Of a stretch of DNA of 64,000 bases, positions 9,335 to 20,202 are shown in pieces. Below the pieces are notes generated by a model. The model ran no database searches, was not told the origin of the DNA, and was given only the letters and a program-made list of their open reading frames with translations. Source of the DNA: Coix lacryma-jobi var. lacryma-jobi (Eukaryota > Streptophyta > Magnoliopsida > Poales > Poaceae); the NCBI GenBank assembly GCA_009763385.1, contig CM019827.1, positions 109,767,204 through 109,831,203 on the forward strand. The letters run 5' to 3'. The translations under genes and the position numbers were made by a program. Each line of letters opens with the position of its first letter. Position 1 is the first letter of the stretch.

Positions 9335-11728
9335 ATGGCAGAATCTAATTCGAGTATTCATGGTGGTCGTCATGGAGAAGAAGAACACCCTGTGTCACGG
9401 GCTGAGTTGCGTGATATGTGAAATTCACTATTAGAGGCCATGGAGAGGATGTTCAATGAGCGCATGCCTAGAGATGGACAAAGGGCTCCTCAATATCAAT
9501 ATGATGAATCTGGAGGTGAAAATTCAGATGCGGAACATGGCTTTCATGATCGTTTCAGAGGTGGTCGTGGTGGTGGTAGGCGAGCTGGTCATCGCGGCCA
9601 GCATGGAGGACGACATGGACATGGTCGTCGTGTCCATTTTGATGATGAAGAATTTGATGGCTTTGATCATGAAGAAGGATTTGATGAAAATGAGAATCCA
9701 TTTGCTAATTGTGGATTATTTGAGCGGCGACGAGATCATCGTCGGTGTGCTGATCATGAAGATAGAGAGCATCATCGTGGTCGTCATAATAGAGATGACT
9801 CGGACAGTATTGCTCGTGTCAAGTTGAGTGTCCCAAAATTTACAGGAAGAGAAGATGCTAATGCATATCTTGAGTGGGCTGAGCAGTGTGATCAAATTTT
9901 TAGAGTGCATAATCTATCCGATCAGAGGCGTGTGAATCTTGCTTCAGTTGAGTTCTCTGGTTATGCTCTCACTTGGTGGAATCAAATCCAAGAAAATCAG
10001 CTTATGTTGGGATGTGATCATATCAATACTTGGGATGAGATGAAGAGAGTGATGAGGAGACATTTTGTACCATCTAGCTATCAGCGTGACCTTCGCAATA
10101 GGTTGCAAATGTTGAAGCAAGGAAAGAGATCGGTTGATGAATATTATAAGGAGATGGAGTTGTTATTAGTGCGGGCTGGAATTAGAGAGGATGCTGAGTC
10201 AAAAATGGCAAGATTTTTGGGAGGTCTCAATGACGATATTTCTGGTTTTGTTGAGATGTTTCCATACCATAATTTGCAAGACCTTGTTGATCAAGCTATG
10301 CGCACCGAGAGAAAAATTCAGCAAGAAGCACGTGGGAAATCTTATGCAAGTAATTCTATTGCAGCCCCATGTCGCAAACAGCAGGCTGGTACTTCTTTTG
10401 GTGGAGATCGATCCCAAGGTGCTGCAGCTAGGTCCTCTCCATCCATTGTTGCATCAAAGATGGTGGCTTCTATAGCATCATCACCTGCAAATCAGCAGCG
10501 ATCTGCTGCAAATGCAGCAGCCCCAACCGTTGCTTCAGCTGCTATCTCCTCTACACGTAGCAGAGAAATTGTGTGTCATAAGTGCCATGGTCATGGACAT
10601 GTTGCTGCACAATGTCCAAGTAGAAGGACCATGATTATAAATGAGCATGGTGATTGGGAATCTGAAAGTGATCCTGAAGAAGATGCTCCAAGATATGATG
10701 AAGAACTTCGAAATGATGAGAGTGAGATCCAACCCGATGAAGGTGAAAATAATTGCTTTTTTTCTCTTCGAGTGCTTAGTGTTACTACTACAAAAGAAGA
10801 GAACGGACAGCGACACAATCTATTTCATACTCGAGGCATGATCCAAGATAAGTTGTGCAGAATTATTGTTGATAATGGCAGCTGCAATAATATTGCAAGT
10901 CAAGAATTAGTTGAGAGAATGGGATTAAAACAGCGACGCCATCCTTCTCCATACAAGATGCAATAGCTCAATGATTGTGGGGCGCTGCGTGTAAATCATG
11001 TTGTGAATGTTCCATTCTCCATTGGAAGATACAATGATCAAGTGGAGTGTGATGTGGTGCCAATGCAAGCATGCCAACTGCTGTTGGGAAGGCCTTGGTT
11101 ATATGACCGTGATGTTCAGATTTTTGGTAGAACCAACAAGTTGTCTTTCATGTTCAAAGGAGAGCGAATTTCTTTGCTTCCTTTGACACCGGAGGATATT
11201 TTAAAGGATGATCTAAAAAGAAAACAGCGAGAGAGCGAGAAACAATTGCGAGTGACCCACACACATAGTGAGGGAGTGTCTCCAAAGCCAAATAAAACTC
11301 CACAGCCACAAAGAACCAAGCCAATGGGAAAAGAGGGATTAGTTATGATGGCTAGGAAAGGGGACTTAAAAGAATTGAGTGAACCCAACGCCAAGTTCTT
11401 TGTACTCTTGTATAAGGAAAATTTTCTTTCTACTAATGACTTAACCTCTACTTTGCCCAGTGATGTTTTTGATGTGTTACAGGAATATGAAGATGTGTTT
11501 CCAGAGGAAGTACTACCAGGGCTGCCACCAAAGAGAGGGATCGAACATCAAATTGACCTTGTTCCTGGTGCTCCACTTCCTAACCGAGCACCCTACCGAA
11601 CAAACCCTGAGGAAACAAAAGAAATTCAGCGCCAAGTGCAAGAGCTCATCAACAAAGGTTATGTAAAGGAAAGTCTCTCACCTTATGCAGTTCCTGTTCT
11701 TTTAGTACCAAAGAAAGATGGCTCATGA
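9335..11728 (+). pseudogene. CRM-like gag and protease region
   Basis: Gag forms the particle; the protease matures it. The ATG at 9335 starts a frame that meets TGA at 9419-9421, then stays open to TAG at 10964-10966, and resumes to TGA at 11726-11728. It has a charged G/R/H/D-rich N-terminus, a capsid-type retrotransposon-gag domain (about 9810-10330), a zinc knuckle C-X2-C-X4-H-X4-C at about 10573-10614, and a protease-like segment with IIVDNGSC at about 10861-10884 and LLLGRPWLYD at about 11081. The stop at 10964 and probably those at 9419 and 11726 replace tryptophan codons. Protein-level decay is otherwise slight, so inactivation looks mainly mutational. Confidence 0.85.
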
Positions 11729-12808
11729 AGAATGTGTGTTGATTGTCGAGCCATTAATAACATTACTATCAGATATAGGCATCCCATACCTAGACTTGAT
11801 GATATGCTTGATGAACTTAGTGGTGCTATAATTTTCACAAAAATTGATTTGAGAAGTGGTTATCATCAAATTCGCATGAGAGAAGGAGATGAGTGGAAAA
11901 CAGCCTTCAAAACAAAATTTGGGATGTACGAATGGTTGGTTATGCCTTTTGGTTTGACCAATGCACCTAGCACCTTCATGAGATTAATGAATCATGTGCT
12001 TAGAAGTTTCATTGGAAAATTTATTGTAGTTTATTTTGATGATATCTTGATTTACAACAAGTCTTTTGATGAGCATATTGAACATATAAAATGTGTGCTT
12101 ACTGTTTTGAGGAAGGAATGCTTGTATGCTAACCTTGCCAAGTGCACCTTTTGCACCGACAAGGTTGTCTTTCTTGGTTTTGTTGTTTCAGCTCATGGTG
12201 TGGAGGTGGATGAGGAAAAGATCAAAGCTGTTCGCGAATGGCTGCCCCCACAAAATGTGAGCCAAGTGCGAAGCTTCCTTGGCCTTGCTGGTTTCTATAG
12301 GCGATTTGTGAAAGACTTCAGCACCATTGCTGCTCCAATCAATGAATTGACAAAGAAAGAAGTTCATTTTCAATGGGGTGAAGCACAAGACCGGGCATTT
12401 GAAGAATTGAAAAAGAAGTTGACAACAGCCCCACTCCTTGCACTTCCAGATTTCGGTAAGACATTTGAAATTGAATGTGATGCAAGTGGTGTAGGGATTG
12501 GAGGTGTGCTTATGCAAGAAGGAAGGCCTATTGCATACTTCAGTGAAAAGCTAAGTGGTCCAACTCTGAATTATTCTATTTATGATAAAGAATTATATGC
12601 TCTTGTGAAGAGTTTGGAAACTTGGCAACACTACCTTTTAGCAAAAGAATTTATGATACATTCAGATCATGAATCTTTGAAACATCTTAAAGGACAATTA
12701 AAACTGAACCGAAGACATGCAAAATGAAGTGAATTCATCGAGTCTTTTCCTTACATTGTCAAGTACAAGAAAGGGAAGGATAATGTTGTAGCTGATGCGT
12801 TATCTTGA
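11729..12808 (+). pseudogene. CRM-like reverse transcriptase and RNase H
   Basis: Copies genomic RNA into cDNA. The RT fingers start before 11729 (LPNRAP near 11575) and run through KIDLRSGYHQIRM (about 11841) to the catalytic YFDDILIY box at about 12032-12055. RNase H follows with ECDASGVGIGG (about 12472), YDKELYALVK (about 12580) and HSDHESLKHL (about 12659). The frame is open from 11732 to TGA 12725-12727; a second TGA at 12806-12808 falls at the usual start of the connector to integrase. Both stops are one transition away from Trp and Arg codons. Confidence 0.87.
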
Positions 12809-14014
12809 CGACATACTTTGCTTTCACAACTTAATGCTAAAATTCTTGGTTTGGAAAGTATAAAAGATTTATATGCCACTGATTCATATTTTGCTGAACC
12901 ATATTCCAAGTGTTGTGGTGGCAAGGGATGGGAAAAATTCCATTTGCATGATGGATTTTTGTTTCGAGCTAATAAACTTTGCATTCCAGACTGTTCTGTC
13001 CGCATTTTGCTTGTGCAGGAGGCTCATGCTAGTGGACTTATGGGCCACTTTGGTGTCAAGAAAACAGAGCAAGTCCTCGCTGATCACTTCTTTTGGCCGA
13101 AGATGAGGCGAGATGTGGAACGACATGTTCTTCGTTGCGAAACCTGCCACAAAGCTAAGTCATGTTTGAACCCTCATGGTTTATACACTCCTCTACCTAT
13201 TCCTAGTGTACCCTGGGAAGATATTTCTATGGACTTTGTTCTTGGTTTACCTCGAACAAAGAGGGGGAGGGATTCAATCTTTGTTGTTGTTGATCATTTT
13301 AGCAAAATGGCACACTTTATTCCCTGTCATAAGAGCGACGATGCTTCACATATTGCTGAATTATTTTTCAGGGAAATTGTGCGTCTACATGGAGTGCCAC
13401 GTACCATTATGTCTGATCGTGACACCAAGTTTTTGAGCTACTTTTGGAAGACCTTGTGGGGTAAACTTGGAACGAGGCTGCTATTCTCCACTACGTGTCA
13501 TCCTCAAACCGATGGGCAAACTGAAGTTGTGAACCGCACACTGTCAACATTGCTGCGAGCTGTCCTAAAGAAGAATCTAAAATTATGGGAAGAAAGCTTG
13601 CCTCATGTGGAATTTGCATACAACAGGGCAGTACATTCGACTACCAAATTTTGTCCATTTGAAATTGTTTATGGTTTCAAACCTACTGCTCCCATCAATC
13701 TTTTGCCTTTGCCTATGCAGGAACGTGTGGACTTTGATGCAAGCAAACAAGCTGAATTTGTCAAGAACCTCCATGATCAAGCAAGAGCAAACATAGAAAA
13801 GATGACCCAGCTGTATGAGAAGCGTGCAAACAAAGGGCGTAAGAAGATGTTGTTTGAACCAGGAGACTTGGTCTAGATTCATCTTCGCAAGGACCGTTTT
13901 CCTGAGCAACGGAAGAGCAAGTTGCAGCCCCGAGCCGATGGTCCATTCAAAGTGCTTTGCAAGATAAATGATAATGCATATGAAATTGATCTTCCAGCAA
14001 GAACGGATCAGTGA
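12809..14014 (+). pseudogene. CRM-like integrase, C-terminus replaced by 3' LTR sequence
   Basis: The HHCC zinc region at about 13024-13152 ends CETCHKAKS. The core has aspartates in ISMDFVLG (about 13226) and MSDRDTKF (about 13409), and glutamate in QTEVVNRT (about 13517). The TAG at 13874-13876 replaces a Trp codon. The frame then reads RKDRFPEQRKSKLQPRADGP and stops at TGA 14012-14014 right after joining LTR sequence. The normal C-terminal tail is missing. The 5' LTR retains part of that tail in coding form, which shows that the 3' copy lost it by deletion. Confidence 0.85.
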
Positions 14015-14438
14015 GATGGCAAAGACGGACCAGTCCAATGGCAAAAACGGACCAGTCCAATGGCAAAAACGGACCAGTGCGATGGCAAAATGGATCAGTG
14101 CAAAGAATTGTCATAACTTTTGATTCCCTAAAGCTTTTGAGGCTCATGAGGACATTTTGGAAAGCTTGTCGAGTCTACTTTCAAACCCAAGTGGTTTCAT
14201 TGCATTTGGACTCTGCATCATTAAGTTATGACCGAATAAGTGATGACTCGTTAGAAGTTCAACAGTCTGCATGATGTTCAAGTTCCTATGCAAAACTGTA
14301 CCATTCTATGATGTTTCGTGGTGCATGCTACACATGGTGTGAAAGCTTATCAAGTTAACTTTCCAACCCAACAAACGGATCATCATTTGGAGTTCCCAAT
14401 AAAGAGTTATGGCCAGTTTAGTAGAAACTGCTCTGAAG
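13994..14438 (+). repeat. CRM-like 3' LTR remnant
   Basis: 445 bp matching 5' LTR positions 7720-8164. The left breakpoint lies at CCAGCAAGAAC, present both in the integrase gene and in the LTR, which suggests a microhomology-mediated deletion. The right end stops at CTCTGAAG before TCCCATTAGA of the Tat host. All sequence 3' of this point, including the TATA box, is gone. Confidence 0.88.
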
Positions 14439-14538
14439 TCCCATTAGACAAGGGGAGGCGCGAAGTCCCAAAAAGTCGAGCACCTTCACGAAAACGCCAA
14501 GGGCTTACAAAGCAAACTTCACCTCTACATAAACGTTA
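14439..14538 (+). other. Tat 3' internal region, right junction
   Basis: A short non-coding stretch after the CRM-like truncation point. It contains CTTACAAAGCAAACT (14504-14518), nearly identical to CTTGCAAAGCAAACT at 5366-5380 just before the CRM-like 5' LTR. Confidence 0.55.
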
Positions 14539-15030
14539 AAAGCGAGCCTCGCCAAAAAGAAAGGGGGGCATCGCTGTTTTTTCTCAATCATCGATCCTAA
14601 ACAAACACAAGAGTCGAGCCTCGCCAAAAAGAAAGGGGGGCGTCACTGTTTTTTCTCAATCATCGATCATAAACAAACGCAAAAGTCGAGCCTCGCCAAA
14701 AAGAAAGGGGGGCGTCGCTGTTTTTTCTCAATCATCGATCATAAACAAACACAAGAGTCGAGCCTCGCCAAAAAGAAAGAGGGCGTCGCTGTTTTTTCTC
14801 AATCATCGATCGTAAACAAACGCAAGAGTCGAGCCTCGCCAAAAAGAAAGGGGGGCGTCGTTGTTTTTTCTCAATCATCGCTCGTAAACAAACACAAGAG
14901 TCGAGCCTCACCAAAAAGAAAGGGGGGCGTCGCCTTTTTCTCAAACATTACTCTTTAAACAAACACAAAAGCAAGCTTCGCCAAATAGAAAGAGAGTGTC
15001 GTTGTTTTATTCAAACATCCCGCTTGGACA
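14539..15030 (+). repeat. 72-bp minisatellite in the Tat 3' region
   Basis: Six to seven head-to-tail units of 71-72 bp, each with GTCGAGCCTCGCC, an AAAAAGAAAGGGGGGCGTCG block and TCAATCATCGATC. Unit starts are near 14541, 14613, 14685, 14757, 14828, 14900 and 14972; the last is degenerate. The period is 24 codons, so a - strand frame (14732-14944) stays open across three units. It lies just past the stop of the antisense gene. Confidence 0.9.
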
Positions 15031-15062
15031 CAGATTACAACTAATCTCAACAAATACAAAAA

Positions 15063-18000
15063 CTAATCACAATCAACACCTTCGGTGTTTTCCTCAAACT
15101 CCGCGCCAAATGGAACAATGGGCCCCCACAACAAGGGAGCAGCGGGTACAATTGGAAGATCACCCGGAAGCACCCTCGCTCTATACATGTATCTACGATC
15201 CTTTTCACTAATCTCTATAGTTTCCTCCTTCGGAACAACAAGCGCACCGCTTGAGTCTAAACTAAGGTTTTTATGACCAAACAAAAAACCTAATGCATCG
15301 TTCTCATCAATATCATCATCCAAAGGAGATTGCGATGAAGAGCCGAATAGAACTCGCGAAGCTTGCCGATCAGTATAATCAGCATCACGCCAAAACCTAC
15401 TCGACTTGCTGTTTTTGATATCATATCTTCGCACTTTCGACCACCAAAACCGATCGAAGGACAGCGAAGGATGCTTGAATTTAGCACGAGCCCAGGTTTC
15501 GCCGGAGATAAAAACATCCTGATAGTTTAACATAACTGGCGTCACATCGAACACCTCAAGCACGATTCCATCAGGAACCTGCATTGTCAAACAGCCAAAC
15601 AAATACTCTTAGTCCTTAACAACCCTCGCTTACATGCGAAACCATACAAAATCACCATTTTTCCTCTCCCTCCTCTCACACCTGTTCGGGAACTTCGGAC
15701 ATTTCAGCTTCAGCTTGACCAGCCGCCGAAGTCTCCGCCATAGAAGGTTCTGCGGCAGGCGCCTCTAACGCGGCGGCCTCTTCAATAACAACCTCTTCGG
15801 TCGTAGGAGCGTCTTCAACTGTAGAAACCACCGCGACGGGTGGAACCTCCGCAGAGCCGTGCACAGGCGCAGGCTTGGAGCAACTGGTAGTATCATCATG
15901 AGCAGATGGCGAGGGCAGCGCGTCTTTTCGAGCCTGGGAAAAGAGCACAACAAACAAAAAAGATTACACAACATAAAAACAACACAACAAACAACACTTA
16001 AACAAACATAAGAAAAAACGAGACAAAACATAACACAACTTCTACCATCGCTACCTGACGAGTAGCTTCGGCGGCCTCTTCAAAGGCAAGAGCGCGACCG
16101 CCACCAGCAATCCAAAACCTACGGGGTAAGCACATCGCGCAGTTGCAAACCTCCACATCTTTGTTTTTCATGGTCCGCACCTCGTTAACAGTTGGAAAAA
16201 CATGGCTCGGCCTCTTCACCTTGCGAAGATGATCACAATCAGCCTGGCGAAGAGTGCTGGCCATTTCCAGAGCCCCAGCGTAACCTCCAAAGTCGGTCGC
16301 GTTACCAACTAATGAGCTGAAAACATCAAGCTCATTAGCGAGCCAATCTTTGAAAGCCTCCGCGTTAGCAGCAGGTAGCGGCTCCCCAGCGGAACCGCCA
16401 GCTTCAGTCAAGCAAGCATCAACTTCATCCTTAATCTTCTCCATACTCTTCTGCCACGCCTCAGACTGAGAAGCCAACTCCAAGGTCAGTTCCATTATGC
16501 GACTCTTCGCCGAGGTCAAATCCCTGTCCTTGTCACGGCAAGCAGAAACCAACTCAACATTACGGTTCACAACCTCCTGCGCCTCCTCACGAGTTTTCTT
16601 AACTTTTTTCACTGCACCTTTAAGCTCAATTTCTTTGTTCTCCAAACTTCGCCGGAGCTCCTTATTATCTTTCTCAAGCTCCGCCAACCGACCTCTCATA
16701 TAATCATGGTTGTAACCCGCCCTCTGGCGTGCCGAGCGATTAAGAAGCATCAGCTCAGCCACCTTAACATCAATATCATCATGAAGGTCGCCCAAAGGTT
16801 GGTTGGCCAGTCGAAGCTCGGCCTCCGGCACACAAATCCGGCCAAACACACGACCAAGAAAATGCCTTTCCTCCGGAGCATATTGCAAGTGGCACTCTCG
16901 AAGGTCCGGGCTCGTAAAAAGCTCTGTCGTCGGATCCGAGACCCCAATTTTCTTGGCGAAGTAAGGAATACTGGACCGGCTAGCTTCGCCATACGGCCGC
17001 TTCCTAGGGTTTCGCTTGGAATCAAGGTCACCGGTCGATTCAAACCCGTCAACCCAGATATGCGACCCAGTGAACTCGGGCACAGACCCTCGCTCGGGAC
17101 TCTCAGGTTCAAGATCCCGAAGTACCTCATCAACACTACCAGCAGTCGCAGCGTCAGCCATCGATGAGATAACCATTTTCCCCCGGTCTTCACCAATGGA
17201 TATCTCATCTTCTGAGTCGCCCACGTCACCGGAGGTGTCACTAACCTCATCAGAGGAATCATCCTCAGATCCGACATCTTTCTCAGCCCCTTTCTCCTCA
17301 TCCTTTTCATCATCGTCGGAGGCACCTTCGTCATCCGAAATTTGGATGAGCGCGCCAATACCTCCGACACGAGGCACGCGCCCAGCTGCACTTGACCCAG
17401 AACCACCGCTGCCTCCAACTCCAGCAGCTCGAAAAGCAACCGAGGAAGATGTCGCGCCAACGACAGATGACGAAACTGCAACTTTCCTTGCCACAGTTTT
17501 CACTCGGCCACCTACACCACGGAGGACTGTTTCCTTTTCCTCGGCGCATCCTCGCTCGAAGGTGCAGGCCAATCCGAGTAGGGAATGTCGAGCATGTCAA
17601 ATAATCTATTAACTCGACCTCCGCTTCCCACCGAGCTGTGGATTGCTTTAACTTCCAGCGTAGAAAGCTTGCCAACGAGATCCTCCGCTCTCTGCTAAAC
17701 CCACTTAAAAATAGCTTTGACACCATCATCGTGCTTAGGAAATTTCCTAAGGACAGGCTCCCAAATCCTTTTCAAATCTAACTTAGGCTTCTTCAAACTT
17801 CTCTTCTCATACTTAGGGTCATCCACAACCTCGAACCAGGCCTGTTTCCGGCTAAGGGGACACACTTTAGCACAACAATATTCCTCGACCAAGTCACGAG
17901 CACTCTGAGAACGCGCAACCACTCTCAAACACTCAACTGCAGCATGCGCCTCAACACTCATCATAGCTTCGGCAGTTACATCACCAAGAGGTGGAAGCTT

Positions 18001-18576
18001 GCCGCAAAGCTCGGAAGCACCGCTAAGTTTGTAGTAAAACCAGTGCTCCTTCCACCCACTCGTCCACTTGTTCTTCTGAGCTTGCACCAGCAGCTCTGAT
18101 CCAGCGCGATGGCAAGAGGTATACACCGCAAACTGACCAAGGTAGTTGTTACCTTCGCCATCCACAATTTTCTGAGGCTGCATATGCACGCGATGAGTAC
18201 GCATGAAACCCTCGACATGCGGAACAACACCCTGAGAGCGGCAAGCCCAGACAAATATAGAAAGCTTCGTGAAGCATGACGGCGTGAGCTGATGGAATCT
18301 CAAGTTGAACCTCTGCAGAATAGAAGTAAGAAAAGAAGTAACCGGAAAACGAAGCCCAGCCGCAAAGAACTCTTCAAATACGACAACCTCGTCGGCCTCC
18401 GGCTTGGGAACAGTTTCTCCAGCACTGGCCCTCGCCTTTCCTTCCTCAATCCAGCCTCACCTGACATAGGACGCCAGATCCGAGCCGCAAACCCGGCTAA
18501 GTCCAAACTCAAAGGTTACTTCGTCATCCGTGACAGACGGAGACGCAACGCGAGCAGTCTGCTTGGACCTAGCCAT
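15063..18576 (-). pseudogene. Antisense gene of the Tat element (putative gypsy-type transposon domain), three exons
   Basis: Opposite to gag-pol. The ATG at 18576-18574 starts a protein with an N-terminal domain resembling the 'putative gypsy type transposon' family (about 18370-17820; motifs HQLTPS, WACRSQGV). A Ser/Asp/Glu-rich acidic segment (about 17400-17160), a coiled-coil rich in E/K/R (about 16770-16430) and a C-terminal part ending at 15063 follow. Two introns fit the GT-AG rule and are phase 0: 16054-15934 (CAG|GTAGCG to TTCCCAG|GCT) and 15681-15579 (CAG|GTGTGA to AATGCAG|GTT). The coding sequence is damaged by TGA near 18464, TAG near 17696 and a frameshift near 17520. Antisense ORFs at this site are known for Tat elements; their role is not known. 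Splicing is my inference. Confidence 0.78.
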
Positions 18577-18717
18577 CCCTCTAGCTCAAAAGCTTCACAC
18601 AACTGACAAGCCACTCAACCTTCGTAGCAAACTTAACAACCCTCGCAACAAGCAAAGCACAGCAGCAGGTCGGCTACAGCAAGAGGATGGCTCAAAACAA
18701 CCAACTCACCAACCCCA

Positions 18718-18729
18718 CCTATTTATAGG
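18718..18729 (-). promoter_or_regulatory. TATA box for the Tat antisense gene
   Basis: On the - strand this reads CCTATAAATAGG, about 140 bp upstream of the antisense ATG. It lies inside the element and outside the LTR (which starts at 18940), so the antisense unit appears to carry its own core promoter. Confidence 0.6.
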
Positions 18730-18928
18730 CCAAAGCATGAGCCACCCAACCCGACAAACTCGGCACGGCCCCCGAAAACACGGCACGAAAAACGAAATGG
18801 ACAACAACACAACAAAAATGACGGCCCGACCCACAAGCAGTCGCGGGCATCGCTGCCTAGGGACATGTTTCGGTTCCAAACAAAAGGCGCTGCTTGGGCC
18901 TAAAGACCGTTTTTTAGATCCAAGCCAT

Positions 18929-18939
18929 TGAGGGGCTAC
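18929..18939 (+). other. Polypurine tract of the Tat element
   Basis: TTGAGGGGCTAC sits directly before the LTR start TGTTGGGGGA. A short purine run here is the expected plus-strand primer site; it is weaker than many. Confidence 0.55.
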
Positions 18940-19455
18940 TGTTGGGGGAAGGGACCCTCGGCAGTGACGTCACGCAGGCTGACACGGAAAACGACCCTCG
19001 CGCGTCCTGCTCACCTTCGTAAATGAGTTGCCGCTTGTTGAGTCCCTCGGACCTTTTTTCTAACCTTCGGATATTAGCTCGGCCCTCGGGACATTTTTCT
19101 GGTTCTCGCAGGCAAGAGACGCGAAGCTCAACGGACGACAAGCGAACGCGGGCCTCGCGATCGCAACGATGGTCCTGCAAGCCTGAGGTTAGCTCTCGCG
19201 TTTCTGCGAGGGGGTGCACGAGCCAGGTGGCGACAGACTGGAGGAAGGCGGGTTAGGGTTTTAGCGCTAACCTGTGTTTGTACAATTCTACTCTTCCGTT
19301 GTACATCCCTAGGGAATCTTTCTTGTACCCTTATGTAATTTAATCAGTGTCTCTTAGTATTCCCTATAAATACTAAGGGATGAACAGTGTAGAGGAGGAT
19401 GATTTTTGGGAAATAGAAAAAGGAAACAGTGTCATTTAATTATCCCGCACCGACA
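18940..19455 (+). repeat. Tat 3' LTR
   Basis: 516 bp from TGTTGGGGGAAGGG to CCGCACCGACA. A TATAAATA box lies at 19365-19372, about 90 bp from the end, giving a long U3. The 5' partner and the left TSD are outside the window; the five bases that follow are GTTGG. Confidence 0.78.
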
Positions 19456-19741
19456 GTTGGCTACCCTCGTCTCACTCCGCACGAGTGCGGAGGTGGAGCA
19501 GGTGTGACTCCAACATAGTGGGTGAGGGGGGAAAACAAAAAAAACCCATACTGTAGAGTAGTGGGGGGGGGGGACCGGGGGAGGCTGCGTTCAAAAATTG
19601 AACCGGTGGAGGTGAACAAAACAGGGAAAAGGCTGATTAAACAGTAACCGGTGCATGGTACAGTGTTGAACCCATCACTGTACGATAGTGGTTCTGTTAC
19701 TGTGCAGCATCCGATCTGGTACTGTTCATCTGTAGGTAAGG
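19456..19741. other. Gene-free DNA
   Basis: Flank of the Tat element, with a run of 11 Gs near 19563 and several CTGTAC-type words. I see no ORF, RNA or repeat structure that I can name. Confidence 0.5.
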
Positions 19742-20060
19742 GGTGTTTGGTTGTAGGGACTAGTTCATATCATATTAGATGTTACGACACTAATTTAGTC
19801 TATTAAAAATAAATTAAATATAAAACTAATTACACCATAATATAATAATTAATAAGATGAATCTATTAAGCTAAATTAATCCATCAGTAACAAATGTTTA
19901 CTATAGCACCATATTGTCAAATCACAAACTAATTAGGCTTAATAGATTTATCTTGCGAATTTTTCTCCGGCTGATAAATTAGTTTTATAATTAGTCTATT
20001 TTTAATAGACTAAATTAGGACTGCAACATTCGATGAGACAGGGACTAAATTGTAACCAAA
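19742..20060. mobile_element. MITE-like element with internal inverted repeats
   Basis: Begins GGTGTTTGGTTGTAGGGACTA and ends TAACCAAA. It is AT-rich, with inverted arms such as GAATCTATTAAGC (left) and GCTTAATAGATTT (right). TAAGG occurs on both sides (19737-19741 and 20061-20065) and could be a duplication, but the right terminal repeat is incomplete. It has no coding capacity. This sequence type is common near grass genes; I do not assign the superfamily. Confidence 0.6.
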
Positions 20061-20202
20061 TAAGGACTAAATTTTTAATAGACTAAATTAGAACCGCAAC
20101 ATTCGATTTTAACTGTGAGAGGGAGGTACTGTTGCGATAGAAGACCCGGTACTGCACAAATCTGACCTGTTCCCGTAGAGCTACAGTAGACTATGAGGAT
20201 AT
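20061..20202. other. Partial tail copy and gene-free DNA
   Basis: 20071-20109 repeats the MITE-like tail (TTTTTAATAGACTAAATTAG, then an ATTCGAT end), so the last ~60 bp exist twice. The rest to 20202 shows nothing recognisable. Confidence 0.5.

Larger units (their letters stand above)
5381..14438 (+). mobile_element. CRM-like chromovirus (Ty3/gypsy), degenerate, 3'-truncated
   Basis: An LTR retrotransposon inserted in the Tat 3' internal region. Without the nested solo LTR, the 5' LTR (5381-8685) is about 1.21 kb and begins TGATGAGGAC. A PBS-like site follows at 8687, and then gag, protease, RT, RNase H and integrase (9335-14014). The C-terminal polyprotein coding sequence continues into the 5' LTR copy, a property known for the CRM clade of centromere-associated elements. 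The 3' LTR keeps only 445 bp (13994-14438). All six visible in-frame stops fit G:C to A:T transitions. CRM assignment is by motif and architecture and is moderate. Confidence 0.78.
1..19455 (+). mobile_element. Tat-type Ty3/gypsy LTR retrotransposon, 5'-truncated by the window edge
   Basis: Host element of the left third of the window. In order on + it shows gag remnant, aspartic protease, RT with RNase H, a second (archaeal-type) RNase H, integrase, a long 3' internal region with an antisense gene, a PPT and a 3' LTR ending at 19455. The double RNase H and the antisense gene between integrase and 3' LTR are established marks of the Tat lineage. The 5' LTR and start of gag lie left of base 1. 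It is interrupted at 5381-14438 by a CRM-like element. The coding part has many stops and frameshifts, so it cannot be autonomous. Lineage assignment is from motifs only. Confidence 0.88.

Noticed and set aside
14732..14944. - strand ORF with a 24-residue repeat as a gene
   Set aside because: It is a direct translation of the 72-bp minisatellite and is interrupted by the 71-bp unit. Reported as a repeat property.
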